Shown here one piece after another: positions 45,131-55,617 of a DNA stretch of 64,000 bases. Origin of the DNA: Peromyscus leucopus (taxonomy: Eukaryota; Chordata; Mammalia; Rodentia; Cricetidae); the NCBI RefSeq assembly GCF_004664715.2, contig NC_051075.1, forward strand, positions 88,450,709 to 88,514,708, in the 5' to 3' direction. A program made the position numbers and the translations under genes. Numbering within the stretch: position 1 is the first letter of the stretch; the number at the start of each line of letters is the position of its first letter. Under the pieces are notes generated by a model. That model made no database searches. It saw only the letters and a program-made list of their open reading frames with translations, and was not told where the DNA came from.

Positions 45131-45305
45131 GAAATACGGCTGTGCGTGCAAATATCGCGGGCTGTACTCTGCTCTGGAAGTGAAGGTAATGCTGCCTTCT
45201 CGAGGAAGCATCTGTGCGGTAGAATCCATGGCCAGCATAGTACAATCTACTACTTAATTTTACAGTTACGGTAAGGAGATGATGACAGTATTGCTCTTTT
45301 AACAG

Positions 45306-45500
45306 TGGTAGTGTGAAGTCCCCCGGGAAGCTGGCCCACTTGAACGTGCCCGAGGAAGGTGCCTCTCCGAAGCCATGGCGCTCCCCTTTCAAAAGGAGCT
45401 GGAGAAATACAAGAACATCGATGAGGATGAGCTTCTTGGCAAGCTCTCAGAAGAGGAACTGAAACAGTTGGAAAATGTTCTAGATGACCTAGATCCCGAG
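45306..45500 (+). CDS. TMOD2: TMOD2 first coding exon (ATG at 45375)
   Basis: TMOD2 (neuronal tropomodulin) caps pointed ends of actin filaments together with tropomyosin. This exon begins after acceptor TTTTAACAG, has 69 nt of 5' UTR, and starts coding at ATG 45375-45377 in a strong context (GAAGCCATGG). It encodes residues 1-42: MALPFQKELEKYKNIDEDEL, then LLGKLSEEELKQLE and VLDDLDPE. That is the first tropomyosin-binding helix of the family (TMBS1). It ends on a whole codon (GAG) with donor GTTTGT at 45501. That wording identifies TMOD2 rather than TMOD1, 3 or 4. Confidence 0.95.
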
Positions 45501-47559
45501 GTTTGTGGTGTGGAACGGGAATGGGGTGCTTAATGAGAGCACGGGAGAAAGGGGGGCAGCAATCGCCGCCAAAGTGCCTGTAACCCCACCCCCACCCCAC
45601 CCCCACCCCCATGCAGAATTCTGGGCTCTGCCCCATGGCTGCTGCTGAGCCACTGTTACAAGTCCATGGCAAGGCCCAGGGCACCACAGTGAGAAATGAC
45701 AAATGTGTTTCTCAAAAACTAGTTCACTGTAGATGGTGAAAAGTGTTTTGCGTTGGGAAAGAATGGTCTGGCTTATCGCAGGACTTTGGGGAGCAATGAG
45801 AACAAACCTCACCCGGTATTTTCCAAGTGTCAGATCCTTGGCTGGGCCCAAGAGTCCTTGGGGGAAATGAATGGTATCAGCTCCTTTTCATAACTGGAAG
45901 GCACACTTAGGAGAGTGACCCGTACAGGATCCCACACTGGTAATGTCCGAGGTGCTGTTGAAAACACCTCTGTAGTAAAAGTGTCTTTTGGTTTTCGTTT
46001 CTATCATTGTTTTTATTTTTTATTTATTTTTTTAAAGATTTATTTATTTATTATGTACACAGAAGAGGGCGCCAGATCTCATTACAGATGGTTGTGAGCC
46101 ACCATGTGGGTGCTGGGAATTGAACTCAGGACCTTGGGAAGAGAGTCGGTGCTCTTAACCTCTGAGCCATCTCTCCAGCCCTTTTTTTTTTTTTTTTTAA
46201 TAAATTTTTTTTGAGCTGAGGATCGAACCCAGGGCCTTGCACTTGCTAAACAAGTGCTCTATCACTGAGCTAAATCCCCAACCCCTGTTTTTATTTTTTG
46301 AGATAGGATCTCACGTACTCCAGGCTGTCCGGAACTCACGGTGTAGCTGAGGACGACCTTGCACTCCTGATCCTCCTGCCTCCACTTCCCCATGGTGGGG
46401 TCACAGATTTCGGTGTGTTGACACTTTAACTTCAACGCTGGGATTTTATGTAGCTGAGGCAAGCGCTCCACCAGCTAAGCTACAGTCCTAGACTGTTTTG
46501 TTGTTGTTTATTGAGACAGGGTCTTGTAGCTGAGGGTGACCTAGAATCCCTCCTGTCTTTACCTCCCAACCTCCCAAGTGTTGGAATTGCAGGCATGAAC
46601 CACTACACTAGCCAGACTTTTTTTTTTTTTTTTTTTTAAGGCAGGTCTCACTGTGTAGTCTTGTGTGGCCTGAAACTCACTATGTAGCCCAGGCTAGTCT
46701 CAAACTCATAGAGATCCACCCTCCTCTGCCTCCCAAGTGCTGGGATTAAATATATGTGACATCACAACCAGCACAGAATTTTTTTTTTTTTTTTAGATGG
46801 AGTCTTACTATATAGCTAAGACTGGCTGGAATGTAGTATGTAACCCTCCTGTGTGTTAACTATAAGCATCCCAATACTTGGGAGGCAGAGGCAGGCGAAG
46901 CTCTGAGAGTTCAAGGCTAGCTGGTCTACATAGTGAGTTCCAGAATAGCCAGTGCTAGGTGGTGAGACTTTATTGGGCAAAAACCAAAAAAGGAAAAAAA
47001 AATAACTAGAATAAGAACCGGGCATGTTGATAATGTTGATACGTGTTCTTAATCCCAGCACTTAGGAGTAGAGGCAGGAGCGTCAGGAGTCCAGGCCAGC
47101 CTCGGTTACATAGCGAGGTTGAGGCCAACCAGAGCTACATGAGACTGTGTCTCCAAAAGACAAACAAATGAATCTTACTCAGGCAGATACGGCATACACT
47201 ATAATACTTCCTTACCTCTTGGTTGTGTTTGGAGGAGATAATTTAGAAGAAAGTGAGTGTAGCCATCCAGACTCCTGCCTTAAGAGCCCTTGTATGCATA
47301 CCTGACCAACACTGATCATGATGGTCACAGAAAGACCTTCCCCTCCATATTCTAGAAGGCGGCTGCAGAAGGTCCAGAGGCTGTGCCCCTTGAGCTGGTT
47401 GGGTTTCCTCCCTTTAACAAAGGAGGTTAGAATAACACGTCCCTAGAGCTGGTATGGGTGCCCCTCCCCCAACACTTAACAGCAAGTGCAAAAGAGTAAA
47501 GAAATAACCAGACGGCCCCCCGCACACGTCTTCCCTTCATCTCCTGTCTGTCTTGTCAG
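45501..47559 (+). other. TMOD2: TMOD2 intron between coding exons 1 and 2
   Basis: It contains a reversed B2/B3 (about 46020-46185), an ID in reverse (about 46200-46285, TATCACTGAGCTAAATCCCC) and reversed B1 copies at 46290-46400, 46505-46615 and 46640-46775. Plus-strand B1-like copies lie at 46855-46985 and 47020-47165. A (CCCCA)n-like run lies at 45585-45612. Bases 45620-46010 and 47170-47550 look unique. Confidence 0.75.
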
Positions 47560-47716
47560 AGCGCAATGCTACCGGCTGGGTTCCGACAGAAAGACCAGAC
47601 CCAGAAAGCCGCCACTGGCCCATTTGACCGAGAGCACCTCCTCATGTACCTGGAAAAGGAGGCTTTGGAACAGAAAGACAGGGAGGACTTTGTGCCCTTC
47701 ACAGGAGAAAAGAAAG
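47560..47716 (+). CDS. TMOD2: TMOD2 coding exon 2
   Basis: The exon follows acceptor CTTGTCAG and encodes residues 43-94 plus one base. It reads SAMLPAGFRQKDQTQKAATG, then PFDREHLLMYLEKEALEQ, ending FTGEKK. This corresponds to the first actin-binding site (ABS1) of tropomodulins. The donor is GTAAGG at 47717, phase 1. Against the mammalian sequence I remember, SALLPAG here reads SAMLPAG. Confidence 0.95.
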
Positions 47717-47773
47717 GTAAGGCCCACAGGCTGCACCTCTTGGGACAGAGTACCCTTAACATATTATGGAGCA

Positions 47774-47931
47774 GCCGGGCGGTGGTGGCGCACGCCTTTA
47801 ATCCCAGCACTCGGGAGGCAGAGCCAGGCGGATCTCTGTGAGTTCGAGGCCAGCCTGGCCTATGGAGCAAGTTCCAGGACAGGCACCAAAACTACACAGA
47901 GAAACCCTGTCTCGAAAAACAAACAAACAAA
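47774..47931 (+). repeat. B1 SINE
   Basis: It runs from GCCGGGCGGTGGTGGCGCAC to CCTGTCTCGAAAAAC plus a (CAAA)n tail, 57 bp downstream of a TMOD2 donor. Confidence 0.93.
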
Positions 47932-48534
47932 AAACCAGAAAGCATATTTATTATGGAACATCAATCAAAGGAAGCTGACCTGGGAATAGGAAATAATCAT
48001 AGGAACTACACATGGGATTTTAGAACCCTGTGGTGGGTAGACACAACACCCAGAGAGGACCCTAAGGTAAATTACATACAACTCCTGGGTGGTGACAGTG
48101 GCCTTTACAGGTTTGTTGGTTGTCACAAGTGCCCACACTAGAGTGTGGGATGCTGTTGGGGAGGTTTGGGGTGGGAGTGATACATGAGAATCTTCTGCTT
48201 AATTGGGATGTGAACCTAATGCTACTCTCAAAATTAAAGTTCATTAGTTTTAAAAATAAAAAAAAAGCATGGTGGGATATGTGATTAATTAAATGAATAC
48301 ATGGGATGTAATGGTTCTGAAATTAATTCTGTTTAAAAGAATATTTCAAAGTCTCGAGGGAAAGCTTTGAACATGTAAAGCAGTGCTGAATGAGCTACAT
48401 GGGCAATGATGTTTCCCTCAGCCTTGTGTGCCATCAACTCAGAAGTCTAGGCAAGGCCTGCCTGCTCTGTCTGGAGTGGTTAGAGCCCCACTCCCTAACC
48501 TCAGATGCTATGATGAAAAGCCTGTCTATCTTCC

Positions 48535-48665
48535 ACTCACCTTGCATTTGCTAAGAACCTATGTGCAGAACTCTGTGACAGACCCTGGACCCACGGGTCT
48601 ATAAGACCTTGATCTTCCCTCAAAAGGCTTGTCATCTAGAAAAAGAAGCACAGGGATGTAACTAG
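48535..48665 (+). repeat. L2/MIR-like ancient repeat
   Basis: TTTGCTAAGAACCTATGTGC, CTTCCCTCAAAAGGCTTGTC and ATCTAGAAAAAGAAGCACAG follow the L2 3' end pattern. Confidence 0.5.
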
Positions 48666-48737
48666 GCAGGCTGCAGAGAGCAAGTCCATGCTAGGACCCC
48701 TCCCCCTTCCCTCCTCCTCTCCTCTCTTCTCTTTCCC

Positions 48738-49201
48738 TGTTGTTATTTGGTTTTTTACTTTTTTTTTGGGGGGGGGCTGCCACTCAGCTCCCAAATAAAT
48801 CACCACAGAAGCTTATTTTTAATTATGAATGCCTGACCTTAGCTTGGCTTGTTTCTATCCAGCTTTCCTTATCTTAAATTATCCCAACTGCTTTCTACCT
48901 CTGGGCTTTTCCCGTTCTCTTACTTCTGTAAATCTTACTCTTTCTCTGTGGCTTGCTGTGTAGCTGGCCCCTGGAGTCCTCCTCCTCTGGCTGCTAGATC
49001 TTAGATATTTCTCCACCCAGATTTCTCACTCTGTATATGTTTTCTGCCTGCCAGCCCTGCCTGTCCTTTCTTCTGCCTTGCTATTGGCCACTTCTTTATT
49101 AGACCATCAGGTGTTTTAGATGGGCACAGTAACACAGCCTCAGAGTTAAACAAAGGCAACATAAGCAAAAGTAACACACCTTCAAATAATATTCTACTAC
49201 A
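48738..49201 (-). mobile_element. Solo LTR with exact 6-bp TSD
   Basis: The minus strand starts TGTAGTAGAATATTATTTGA and ends ACCAAATAACAACA. TTTCCC flanks both sides (48732-48737 and 49202-49207). CTGATGGTCTAATAAAGAAG provides a poly(A)-type signal. It is homologous to the 27601-28352 LTR and, in its distal part, to 24500-24860 and 51030-51096. Confidence 0.88.
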
Positions 49202-49398
49202 TTTCCCTCCCCTCTCCTCCCTTCTCCTCACCTCCCTTTCCTCAGCCTCCTTCCTCCTTCCTCCTTTCCCCTCCTTCCCCCTCTCTCCTGCCTAACTAGG
49301 CTCGTAATTCATGCTGTTCCTGACTTTACCTCCCTTCCATGCTGAAACTTGAGGCATGCTTCCTACATAATGTCTCCAATTCTTGCTGCAACCTCAGC

Positions 49399-49598
49399 AT
49401 TGGTCTAGTCTCTTGACCTCAGCAAGGCTCTAGCCTCTTGACCTCAGCATGGGTCTAGCCTCTTGACCTCAGCATTGGTCTAGTCTCTTGACCTCAGCAT
49501 TGGTCTAGTCTCTTGACCTCAGCATTGGTCTAGTCTCTTGACCTCAGCAAGGCTCTAGCCTCTTGACCTCAGCATGGGTCCAGCCTCCACTGCCTCTT
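49399..49598. repeat. Minisatellite, 25-bp unit, eight copies with A-B-C order
   Basis: The units end CTCTTGACCTCAGC. Three variants by their first bases are A (ATTGGTCTAGT), B (AAGGCTCTAGC) and C (ATGGGTCTAGC). The order is A-B-C-A-A-A-B-C', so an A-B-C block appears to have been duplicated. The last copy is partial. Confidence 0.9.
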
Positions 49599-49894
49599 GA
49601 CCACAGCTCTCCTTTCCTTGCTGAGCCTCAGTCTGTTGTGTCTTTCTTCATTTTCCTGAACTTGTCCAAGTCAAGTTAATTTTCTTATCGGCTCTTCTCT
49701 CTGGCCCATATCCGCCCCCCCCCTTTTTTTTTTTAAATCAGGAGGCGCTCAGTTTAAACACTAGGGCCTCGGATTTCCCCGACCCCTCTCTGTGTTCACC
49801 CCTTTTTCCTACCATGGCACCCGGGCATTGCTTTCACAGCCCTGTGACCATGTTCATCATTTGCTGTTTCCTTTGGTGGTTGTGTGGCCCCTAG

Positions 49895-49938
49895 AGGAGT
49901 CTGAGACCCTCGCAGTGGAACTGCGTGACGTGGAGGAG
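49895..49938 (+). CDS. TMOD2: Candidate TMOD2 cassette exon a
   Basis: The 44-nt segment is bounded by GTGTGGCCCCTAG and GTACTC. Entered in phase 1 from coding exon 2, it reads EESETLAVELRDVEE and leaves in phase 0. It is acidic and would be helical, unlike the flanking intron. Alone it would shift the TMOD2 frame; together with 50076-50115 it keeps it. I do not recall this segment in the standard TMOD2 protein, so it is a predicted alternative exon. Confidence 0.5.
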
Positions 49939-50075
49939 GTACTCCTTCCTCTGAGCTCCAGGGAAGTGGCCTTGAAGCCTGGACTCAGGGGCAAGGAAAA
50001 CAGCACTGAGCATGAGCCATCCCCGTCCCTCCCTCTGTGCTGTGCGCATCTGACGGGTCACATGCCCCCCCCCAG

Positions 50076-50115
50076 AAGGAAATTAAGAAAGCAGAGCTGA
50101 TCCATGATGAGTCAG
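50076..50115 (+). CDS. TMOD2: Candidate TMOD2 cassette exon b
   Basis: The 40-nt segment follows a C-rich acceptor (CCCCCCCCCAG) and precedes donor GTAAAT. Entered in phase 0, it reads KEIKKAELIHDES plus one base. It leaves in phase 1, exactly as needed to join the 58942 exon. Exons a and b together add 28 residues between residue 94 and the glycine that follows, in the linker between ABS1 and the second tropomyosin site. An intron of only 137 bases separates them. Confidence 0.5.
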
Positions 50116-50211
50116 GTAAATAGCCGTGGGTGACTGTGGAATCTGAGCTGTTTCTATGGTAACACAGTGGCTGTTGGACTTAACCAGATTGTGACAAGCA
50201 TAAACTAAATG

Positions 50212-50217
<6 letters not shown>

Positions 50218-50244
<27 letters not shown>
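50218..50244. repeat. Poly(A) run
   Basis: About 27 A residues. The surrounding sequence 50120-51000 shows no SINE that I recognise and no exon. Confidence 0.9.
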
Positions 50245-50248
<4 letters not shown>

Positions 50249-51029
50249 CAATAAACTCCCCCCAAATCCTGTGTTAGATAATGACAGAATATTAATGGGA
50301 AAGTATTTGTCCTTTCTTCTATGCAAAGAGGAGTGGCCTTGGCAAATTACCCACTGGATCCAGGTTCATCTGCAGGAGGCTTGTGACGATGGGGTTAGGA
50401 TGGAAGGCTGGAGCTATCTGAGTATAAAGGGTGTACACGGTCACATCCTGTAGCTTGGCAGGTGGCTGGTGGATGAGTGACTCTATCCTTGCTTGGACAA
50501 ACTGCCTGACAAAGCACTTAAGGGATGATGGGTCTGTTTGACCCACCGTTCAAGAGTGCAGCCCACTGTGGCCGAGAAGGCATGGCAGCAGAAGCCTAAG
50601 GCAGAGGCTCATTTGCATCTGCAGGTGGGAATCAGAGAGATGGAGGCTGGTGCTCAGCTCGAATTCTCCTTTTCTGGGATCCCAGTCCACGCATTGGAGC
50701 CACCCACATTTAGGGTGGGTCTTCCCAATTAGCCCAGTCCAGAAACTCCCTCATAAACATGCCTGGAGACTTTCTAGATCCTGTCAAGTTGAGGATACTA
50801 TCACCATTAGGAAGAAGCTTAACTGCTAAAATGAGTGTAGCTCAGGGGAGTTCTGTATGGTAAAAGGCAGGATTCCTCTTACCACAAAGGATCACTCCAT
50901 CCCAGCAGTCCAGGAAGCTCAAACAATATGGAACAGCTCAAAGATGCCTGTCTTTCATGCCAACGCTGCTTCTTCTGTTTAATCTGGCAGCCCTACCCAT
51001 AAGGCAGTATAGCACGGTTGTAAACAGTT

Positions 51030-51096
51030 CTCTCCCACCCACCAGTTCCCGAATAGCCACTCAGAGGCTTAATATTACTTACAAATGCATGGCCGG
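51030..51096 (-). mobile_element. Left part of an older LTR, interrupted by the provirus
   Basis: CACTCAGAGGCTTAATATTA and TTACAAATGCATGGCC align with 48780-48840, and with 24520-24580. The homology resumes at 58624. The true outer end, perhaps near 50965, is unclear. Confidence 0.65.
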
Positions 51097-51487
51097 TGCT
51101 GCGACCCGTACAGCCGGAGACCAAGAACTGGCAAGGGACGTCGAGGTTAAGCAGCACTCAGGACACACCGTGATTCATCATCCAAAAAGAGCTCCTTTAT
51201 TGACTATCCATCAGCCTTATATACCCTGCTACTTCCTACTCTCCATGGGGTCAGGGTACAGTCCTCAGGTTCCCATCCGCGTCCCAGCAGCTCAGCCAAA
51301 CAGGAAAACCCGCAAGAGAATCAGCAGAGAGCTGATTCTCGAAACAATGTTCCAGCAATAGCTGTATTGTAAACATCCTGTGACTTACTGACCACAGGAA
51401 AAAAGGAAGAACAAAAGGGCACCTTAGGGCAACCTAGGGTAAGCAAACAGGCTATGCCCAAGGCCTGTTCAGCATCTGCTGCCAACA
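51097..51487 (-). repeat. Provirus 3' LTR
   Basis: On the minus strand it starts TGTTGGCAGCAGATGCTGAA and ends GGGTCGCAGCA. A TATATAAGG box (51218-51223) and AATAAA (51196-51201) sit about 20 bases apart, which implies a very short R region. It differs from the 5' LTR by about ten substitutions and one 4-bp indel over about 387 bp, counted by eye. Confidence 0.93.
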
Positions 51488-51490
51488 TGT

Positions 51491-51513
51491 CCTCTCCTTT
51501 TCTTTTTTAAAGC
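51491..51513 (-). promoter_or_regulatory. Polypurine tract
   Basis: The minus strand reads AAAAAAGAAAAGGAGAGG next to the 3' LTR, where plus-strand DNA synthesis would be primed. Confidence 0.8.
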
Positions 51514-51690
51514 ACATAGATAGCCCCTGTCTTAGGTCACCTGTAGCACCCTGTCTGACTTACCCGTCCTCAGGGAGGCCCTTCTATCCCCTGTCTTAGG
51601 TCGTTAGCATGGCACAGGAGTTGCCCGTCTTTGAGTACTATCTTTCCAACATATGTAACCACACCTGAGCAGATTCAGGGGGCTGCATAG

Positions 51691-52780
51691 CTAATAAAGC
51701 TTGCTTGGTTTCCCGTTGGCCTCACTAAACTGGAGACGCCATCGGTACACCATGAAGAATCCGAGCCCAAGACCCAATGTACACAGGATAAGTAGGGAAA
51801 CGGACCCTGACCACCTAGTAACCCATCCAGCAATTTTTGACATAGCTTGCCACCAAACATTTTCATCAATAGGAGTGACTCTAGTTTCATTAATACGAAC
51901 AATGGCATGAACTAATTGCAAAGTAAAATTTACAAAAGTTGCATTCCATGGCCCTATTAAGTAATCATTCAGTTCTTTAACCTTAGCAGATATTCACAAC
52001 AATATGAGGGGTTACACATATTTCAGAAAACTCATAGGCACATAACATATGTTGTCTAATTGTCCATTTAAAGTTTGATGGATGTCCAAAGCACCAGCCA
52101 CTGTTTCTGACAGGGCATTAATAGTAGTAGTAGCCTGTTGCACTCCCTGGGAAATAGCCAATCCAGCTGCAGTGGCTGCAACAGCTGAAGTTGCTATGGC
52201 AGCAATTACAGCAGCAGTTATGCCTAGGTCCCGTCTGCTGCGATGGAGTTACAAGGGAAGTTCTGCTGCATTCTGTTCCAGCGGCATCATGATAAAGGCA
52301 GGAATTCTCACCACCACAGCATGTGTGACATTAGGACTCCAGCAATTACTTAGGCTGCAATTCAAAGCTAAACAATTTAACTCCTCCCTTCCCACACCTG
52401 AGCCATTCCAGAGAATAAAGAAAAAAATTGGTATTATTGAATCCTGCAGTAACGTTTCAAGCAAAGCATAAGGAATTACATAAATTCATGGTGACATTTA
52501 TGCTTCACACATCATGTTTAACATTACTAGCTGCAGTTTCAATAGTCCAATTAGAGGCAAAGACAGCAGGAAACACAGAGCTGTCAATACTTACTGGCAA
52601 CAAAACTGGGGGATTCTTAACCAGGCTCCATGAAGGCTCTGTGTAGACCCAAGGGCTAAGGACCATCAGCACCATCGGAATCATGAGGTTCTTCATGTTG
52701 AGATTTCTGTGTCTGTTCCACAGGCCGAACATACCGTTCTGGTATCCAGATTGGTTTCTCAGCACCTGGAGGGTATACAC
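51691..52780 (-). pseudogene. env: env remnant, shortened and broken
   Basis: The frame overlaps the end of integrase and holds a hydrophobic signal-like stretch (MKNLMIPMVLMVLSPWV). The surface part is only about 150 codons long to a basic cleavage-like site (RSRRD), so most of the usual surface subunit is missing. Stops lie near 52505 and just before the cleavage site. The transmembrane part has an Ala/Ile/Val-rich fusion-peptide-like segment, a heptad-like region, a C-x7-C motif, a tryptophan-rich pre-membrane segment and a membrane span (LLILCTLGLGLGFFMVYRW). Two frame changes occur around 51955-52050. Unable to encode a working envelope. Confidence 0.8.
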
Positions 52781-53560
52781 AAGCTGCTCCCCTCACCCTA
52801 GCTAGTAGCGATGTTGGGGACTGCCATGTGCTTGTGGAAAGATCCTTCCACCTAACCAGAACCTCAGAGGGAGAGGGGCCCAAAAAATGCCGTTGGGCAG
52901 CAGTACACCCATGAACATTCACAAGCAAAAAATTTAAAATAAATAAGGTAATGGAAAGGAGTAATTGTGGTCCCTGTACATCTCACCTTCTTTTGTTTTT
53001 TGCAAATAAGTCTTTAAATGTTTATGTGCTCGTTCAATTATCGCTTGTCCTTGAGGGTTATAGGGAATGCCAGTTTTATGAATTATATTCCATTGTGAAC
53101 AAAATTTCTGAAAACTTTGGATGACATAAGCTGGCCCATTATCTGTTTTAATACACTGTGGATCTCCCATATAAGAGAAAGCAGCCAAAAGATATTTAAT
53201 TACATCTTGTGCACACTCCCCCTTGTGAAGGGTGGCTACTATATAATGAGAATACCTGTTCACAGACTCATGTACATATGATAAAGTTCCAAAACTTGAA
53301 ATATGCATGACATCCATTTGCCAGATATCATTGGGACGTAGGCCACGAGGACTAACACCTAATGATGATACATGAATAAAAGGAGTACAAGTAGTACAAG
53401 TAGATACAATTTTTAAGGCCTCGGTGCGAGTACAGCCAGTACGATGCTGTCAAGTTTGCACATTGAGATGGAATTTCTGATGTAATTGAAATGCCTGATC
53501 AAAGGTGGTGACTACACAAGTGAAATGAGTAGCTACATCTGCAGCGGCATTGCCTTCTGC
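52656..53560 (-). pseudogene. pol: pol: integrase region, broken
   Basis: In order there are an N-terminal zinc motif (LHQKFHLN with CTTC), a catalytic core with the three acidic positions (MDVMHIS, KTDNGPAY, IIERAH), and a C-terminal DNA-binding part with VRWKD and IWIPERYVRP. A TGA at 53450-53452 interrupts the zinc region. A frameshift in a T-rich run near 52930 separates the core from the C-terminal part. Confidence 0.88.
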
Positions 53561-54116
53561 AAGCACTCCTGGAAGACCAGAGTGCCCTCGAATATGGCCC
53601 ACAAACAGAGGATGTTTTCTAGCCCCAGTTAACCTTTGAATGGTCTATAATTGAGAATGTACTGCAGACTGTTTTCCAATGTATGGAGTGGTTTCAATAC
53701 TATGCACCGTTTTGGCCACATAGCAACTATCAGTATAGACATTTATAGGTTCTAAAGAGTAAACTTGCAAAGCCAATTGTAAAGCTGTAATCTCAGCTTT
53801 GTTGTGTAGACATGGAGGGCACTGCCACCCACGTTACCTCATCCCCACTGATAGCCACAGCAAAACCTCCTTGAGATGCGTCAGTAAAACTTAAATGAGC
53901 ACCCTTAATAGGTTCCTGTTTTACAATATGGGGAAAAATAAAACTACACACTTTAAAGCTTTCTATAAGTTTATGTTTTGGATAATGATTATCTATATAG
54001 CCTGTGAAAGTACACTAGAAAAGGCACCAGGCTTCATGTTCTCTTTGCAAGTAAGTTAACATTTCTTGTGTATAAGGTAGTACAATGCACTCAGGAGACT
54101 TCCAAACAAGGATTCC
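53530..54116 (-). pseudogene. pol: pol: connection and RNase H region, broken
   Basis: Connection-domain text (LVWKSPECIVLPYTQEMLTY) resumes right after the nested LTR. RNase H follows with all four expected acidic contexts: FTDASQ, KAEITA, VYTDSCY and AEGNAAADVA. A frameshift lies between the first and second of these, near 53810. Confidence 0.85.
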
Positions 54117-54501
54117 TGTTGCTAGAGTTTTCCTGCCTTGCCCACAGTCAGCACAAATCTTTGTCACCCGCCAGTCCCACAGCCGCTCAGACCCAACCAA
54201 GTAAACACAGAGACTTATATTGCATACAAACTGTATGGCCGTGGCAGGCTTCTTGCTAACTGTTCTTATAGCTTAAATTAATCCATTTCCATAAATCTAT
54301 ACCTTGCCACGTGGCTGGTGGCTTACCGGCATCTTCACATGCTGCTGGTCATGGCGGCGGCTGCAGTGTCTCTCCGAATCAGCCTTCTACTTCCCAGAAT
54401 TCTCCTCTCTCCTTGTCCCACCTACTTCCTGCCTGGCCACTGGCCAACCAGTGTTTTATTTATTGACCAATGAGAGCAATTTGACATACAGACCCACAGC
54501 A
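54117..54501 (-). mobile_element. Nested solo LTR inside pol, exact 6-bp TSD
   Basis: It begins TGTTGCTAGAGTTTTCCTGC and ends CATACAGACCCACAGCA on the plus strand. GATTCC flanks it at 54111-54116 and 54502-54507. Minus-strand features include CATTGGTCAATAAATAAA. It resembles the 58624-58908 LTR piece. It splits the RT/connection coding sequence and is therefore younger than the provirus. Confidence 0.93.
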
Positions 54502-54507
54502 GATTCC

Positions 54508-55600
54508 CCCATATATTTAGCTTTCCATAGGAGTTGAATTACTAATTCATAATATGCATTCAAAGTTTTAGGTGGGGATGCAGATAAATGCACCCAAAAT
54601 ATGGGCCCCGTTTGCCAAAATACTCCCATAGGTGAAAATTCAGAGGGAAGAATTAGCAATAATAAGGGTTTGGTAAAATCTATTTGTTGCACTTGGAGTT
54701 CTTGTAGTGCTTGTTCTACCTTTCCTAAAGCGGCCTTGGCTTCTGCTGATAGGGTCCTTAAGGAAGTCGGAGAAGAATCTCCTTTTAAAACATCATAGAG
54801 AGGCTTAAGTTCTCCGGTGGGTATTTGGAATGAGGGGCGGAGCCATTGAATTTCCCCTAAAAACCTCTGCCAATGATTCAGTGTCTTTAATTCTGCAATA
54901 TGAAATTGTAATTTCTGTGGAAATATCCTTATAGAATTTATAGTATATCCCAAATATTAATAAGGAGCCATATTTTGTACCTTTTCTGGGGCAATCACTA
55001 ATCCTGCAGCTGCAAGTGCTTGTTGCAAATCTGCATAAACTTGTAATACACAGTCTCGGGTAGATGCTGCCAATAATGTATCATCCATATAATGTATAAT
55101 ATATACATATGGAAACTTTGCTCTAATGGGTTGTATGGCTTCTGCAACATACATTTGACACATAGTAGGGCTATTAGCCATTCCTTGAGGTAAAACAACC
55201 CAATGATACCACTTATATGGTTCTTTATAATTAATAGAAGGAACAGAAAATGCAAAACACTGGCAATCTTGCTGAGCCAAAGGAATAGTAAAAAAGCAAT
55301 CTTTCAAATCTAGCTCTATCATATGCCAATCTTTGGGAATAGCAACTGGGCTGGGAAGGCCTGGCTGAAGAGCCCCCATTAACTGCATAGTGGCATTTAC
55401 TGCACGTAAATCTTGTGAAAGTCTCCATTTTCCAGACCTTTTCTTGATAACAAAAATAGGAGTATTCCAGGGGGACATGGAAGGGACAATATGCCCTGCC
55501 AACAGTTGTTACTACACTAACTCATGGGCGACCCTCAATTTTTCTGATCTACCCACACAGGCTCATTAGACAACCAAGTAATAGGTGTGGGAGAAGGCCG
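54508..55600 (-). pseudogene. pol: pol: reverse transcriptase region, broken
   Basis: RT fingers and palm show [29 protein letters not shown] and the catalytic YMDD (55080-55091). The thumb/connection follows. Two adjacent stops (TAG, TAA) lie upstream near 55503-55511, with a frame change before them near 55545. One TAA at 54957-54959 lies after the palm. The catalytic residues are all present, so decay is by stops rather than by loss of motifs. Confidence 0.92.
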
Positions 55601-55617
55601 CACACCAGTGACCCATA

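Larger units (their letters stand above)
31250..45305 (+). other. TMOD2: TMOD2 intron 1
   Basis: This 14-kb intron has a high share of non-repetitive sequence. Unassigned stretches include 31530-32080, 32200-32980, 34440-35100, 36110-36770 (AT-rich, with TATATA runs near 36430-36505), 37400-37920, 38870-39340, 39400-39780, 40210-40940, 41220-41890, 42490-43530, 43570-44370 and 44440-44980. I saw no further exon. The acceptor at its end is TTGCTCTTTTAACAG. Confidence 0.6.

Noticed and set aside
49390..49600. Regularly spaced repeats resembling a CRISPR array
   Set aside because: The units are contiguous 25-bp tandem copies without spacers, in mammalian DNA. It is a minisatellite.
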